Below, one piece after another: positions 5,686-6,896 of a stretch of 6,896 nucleotides of DNA; within the stretch, counting starts at the first letter, position 1; each line of letters starts with the position of its first letter. The stretch is from Anaerolineae bacterium (GTDB taxonomy: Bacteria > Chloroflexota > Anaerolineae > Aggregatilineales > Phototrophicaceae). The position numbers and the translations under genes are program-made. The notes under the pieces are model-generated. The model was given only the letters and a program-made list of their open reading frames with translations. It was not told where the DNA came from and did not search any database. Where the stretch lies: assembly GCA_020848855.1 (NCBI GenBank), contig JADLHH010000450.1:1-6896 (forward strand), in the 5' to 3' direction.

Positions 5686-6675
5686 ATGAGCGCATATAAC
5701 TGGAACGTCTTCGGGCACGACTGGGCGGTCGATCACCTGCGCAAGAGCATCGCGCATGGGCGGGTACGCCACGCTTACTTATTTGTCGGCGCGGAGTCGG
5801 TCGGCAAGGAAACGCTGGCGCGCGCCTTCGCCATGACGCTGAACTGCACGAACCCCAGCGAGCAGCCGTGCGGAGTCTGCTCGTCGTGCCACCGCATCCT
5901 CAGCGGCAATCACCCCGACGTGCTGACCATCGAGCGCGAGAACGACACCGGCGCGCTGAAAATCGAGGAAATCCGCACCGCCATACAGCGGCTGGCGCTC
6001 AAGCCGTTCGAGGCGCGCTACCGCATCGCCATCTTCCGTGACTTCGACACGGCGCAGCCGCGCGCGCAGGATGCCCTGCTCAAGACGCTCGAAGAACCCG
6101 CTCCCCACGCCATCCTGATACTGCTGGCACGCTCGCTGGAAGCCATCCTGCCGACCATCGCCAGCCGCAGCCAGGTAATCCACCTGCGCCCGGCTCCAGC
6201 GGCGGAAGTGGCGGAGATGCTGGCGGGGACGCGCGGCGTGGACGAACCGACGGCGGCGCTGCTGGCGCGGGTCAGCGGTGGGCGCATCGGCTGGGCGCTG
6301 CGCGCGCTGCAAGACCCCGACCTGATGGCGCAGCGCGAACAGGCGCTCAACCTGCTGGAAGATGCGCTGAGCATGACCCGCGCCCGGCGTTTCGACCTCG
6401 CCAACGATCTTTCAAAAGATAAGGGCGCGCTGCTGACCCTGCTCGAACTGTGGCAGACCTACTGGCGCGACGCCGTACTGCTCGCCGCGCACGCGGGAGT
6501 CGCGCCAACCAACATCGACCGGGGGTACGCGCTGGAAAGGCTGGGCGCGCGCTACCCGGCGGAAACCATGCTGGCGGCGCTCAACGCTACCCGCGAGACG
6601 CTCCAAACCCTGAACACCAACGCCAACATCCGGCTGGCGCTGGAAGTGATGTTCCTCGATTATCCGTTGGCATAG
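5686..6675 (+). CDS. holB: DNA polymerase III subunit delta-prime (clamp loader)
   Basis: A 329-residue AAA+ protein of usual delta-prime length. It acts in the clamp-loader complex that opens the sliding clamp for replication. The opening NWNVFGHDWAVDHLRKSIAH is typical. A Walker A-like loop, GAESVGKETLA, spans residues 35-45. Four cysteines, C54, C62, C65 and C68, form the zinc-binding module seen in delta-prime and DnaX. The DnaX-like sensor region reads RDFDTAQPRAQDALLKTLEEP (118-138), with a degenerate Walker B. The SRC arginine-finger motif is SRS here (160-162), with R161 kept. The C-terminal helical collar follows. The intact P-loop suggests it might bind nucleotide, and DnaX is the main alternative, but the length and the degenerate Walker B favour HolB. 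The open frame extends upstream over the DUF4256 gene, but the ATG at 5686 is supported by the -10 spacing and family N-termini. Confidence 0.93.
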   Translation: MSAYNWNVFGHDWAVDHLRKSIAHGRVRHAYLFVGAESVGKETLARAFAMTLNCTNPSEQPCGVCSSCHRILSGNHPDVLTIERENDTGALKIEEIRTAIQRLALKPFEARYRIAIFRDFDTAQPRAQDALLKTLEEPAPHAILILLARSLEAILPTIASRSQVIHLRPAPAAEVAEMLAGTRGVDEPTAALLARVSGGRIGWALRALQDPDLMAQREQALNLLEDALSMTRARRFDLANDLSKDKGALLTLLELWQTYWRDAVLLAAHAGVAPTNIDRGYALERLGARYPAETMLAALNATRETLQTLNTNANIRLALEVMFLDYPLA

Positions 6676-6691
6676 CGACAAATGGGGATAT

Positions 6692-6720
6692 GCAGGGGCG
6701 GGTCTGAGACCCGCCGCTAC
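6692..6720. repeat. Second GCAGGGGCG palindrome between convergent genes
   Basis: GGCGGGTC (6697-6704) and GACCCGCC (6708-6715) form a perfect 8-bp stem around TGA. The pairing extends outward through G6692-C6720, A6694-T6718 and G6695-C6717 with two mismatches, giving a GCAGGGGCGGGTC...GACCCGCCgCTaC palindrome. It lies 16 bases after the holB stop and 4 bases beyond the PHP-gene stop, so it may serve as a two-way stop or transcript-end protector. No T-run is present. It shares GCAGGGGCG with the element at 4856-4880. Confidence 0.65.
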
Positions 6721-6724
6721 GATA

Positions 6725-6895
6725 TCATGGCTTGGCGTAGCGCGCCGCTGCTCGTTTGAGCGCCTCGACAGCGCCATCCGGCGGCGACACCATGCCCAGC
6801 GTCGTATCCGGCTTGACTTTCGGACCGTGAAAGTCCGAGCCGCCAGTCATGATCAGCTTATTCGCGGTCGCGATGCCGCGCAGGTCGAGCCGCAC
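6725..6895 (-). CDS. PHP-domain phosphoesterase, C-terminal end (partial)
   Basis: A frame enters from the right edge on the minus strand and ends at TGA (6727-6725), giving the last 56 residues. The segment NKLIMTGGSDFHGP, with D21 and H23 of the visible part, is the C-terminal metal-binding GSDxH motif of PHP-domain proteins. It is followed by the usual TTLGMV strand and a final helix (AVEALKRAAARYAKP). Stand-alone PHP proteins of this kind include phosphatases acting on nucleoside 3',5'-bisphosphates and related small phosphates. The exact substrate cannot be told from this fragment. The gene converges on holB, with a palindrome between the two stops. Confidence 0.85.
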   Translation of the reverse strand: MRLDLRGIATANKLIMTGGSDFHGPKVKPDTTLGMVSPPDGAVEALKRAAARYAKP

Positions 6896-6896
6896 C

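Noticed and set aside
5779..6404. Minus-strand open frames of 177 and 128 codons
   Set aside because: Both are shadows of holB with Arg/Ala/Ser-rich translations.
4939..6675. A 578-codon plus-strand open frame with holB at its C-terminal end
   Set aside because: The first part is antisense to the conserved DUF4256 gene and to the holB remnant; the holB ATG at 5686 is supported by family N-termini and by the -10 spacing.

Overview
The window is high-GC DNA with ordinary bacterial gene structure. It holds six intact genes, two genes cut by the window edges and two broken gene remnants. The most likely source is a member of the Chloroflexota (Anaerolineae-like). The clues are a secreted protein ending in the C-terminal part of an SH3-like module, short GCAGGGGCG palindromes between genes and the overall gene styles. 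This is a judgement from pattern memory and was not checked by any search.

Left part (1-2006): the tail of an unidentified plus-strand gene meets, on a shared CTAG, the end of a small minus-strand DUF1232 membrane protein. Upstream of DUF1232 on the minus strand lie a single-domain response regulator and an NAD-type isocitrate/homoisocitrate/isopropylmalate dehydrogenase family enzyme. The dehydrogenase very probably starts at a TTG preceded by a strong Shine-Dalgarno sequence. A perfect inverted repeat lies over the likely promoter of the response regulator.

Middle (2006-4573): a full-length polyphosphate kinase (PPK1) on the minus strand, with plausible sigma-70-type promoters in front of it and in front of the dehydrogenase. 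The minus-strand genes share direction, but the promoter-sized gaps suggest separate transcription rather than one tight operon.

Right part (4574-6896): a small secreted-protein gene is broken by an apparent one-base frameshift, then comes a 10-bp-stem palindrome. Next is a decayed copy of the first roughly 110 bp of the neighbouring holB gene, including its promoter -10 and start. A DUF4256 gene follows on the minus strand, then intact holB (DNA polymerase III delta-prime, the clamp-loader subunit) on the plus strand. Intact holB looks leaderless. Its 5' end and the decayed copy form direct repeats either side of the DUF4256 gene, which points to a past insertion or recombination there. A second palindrome separates holB from the convergent C-terminal end of a PHP-domain phosphoesterase.

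No CRISPR array, tRNA, rRNA, transposase or phage gene is visible. I see no complete new multi-gene system. The best leads are the split holB leader around DUF4256, the unusual substrate loop of the dehydrogenase, and the palindrome pair.
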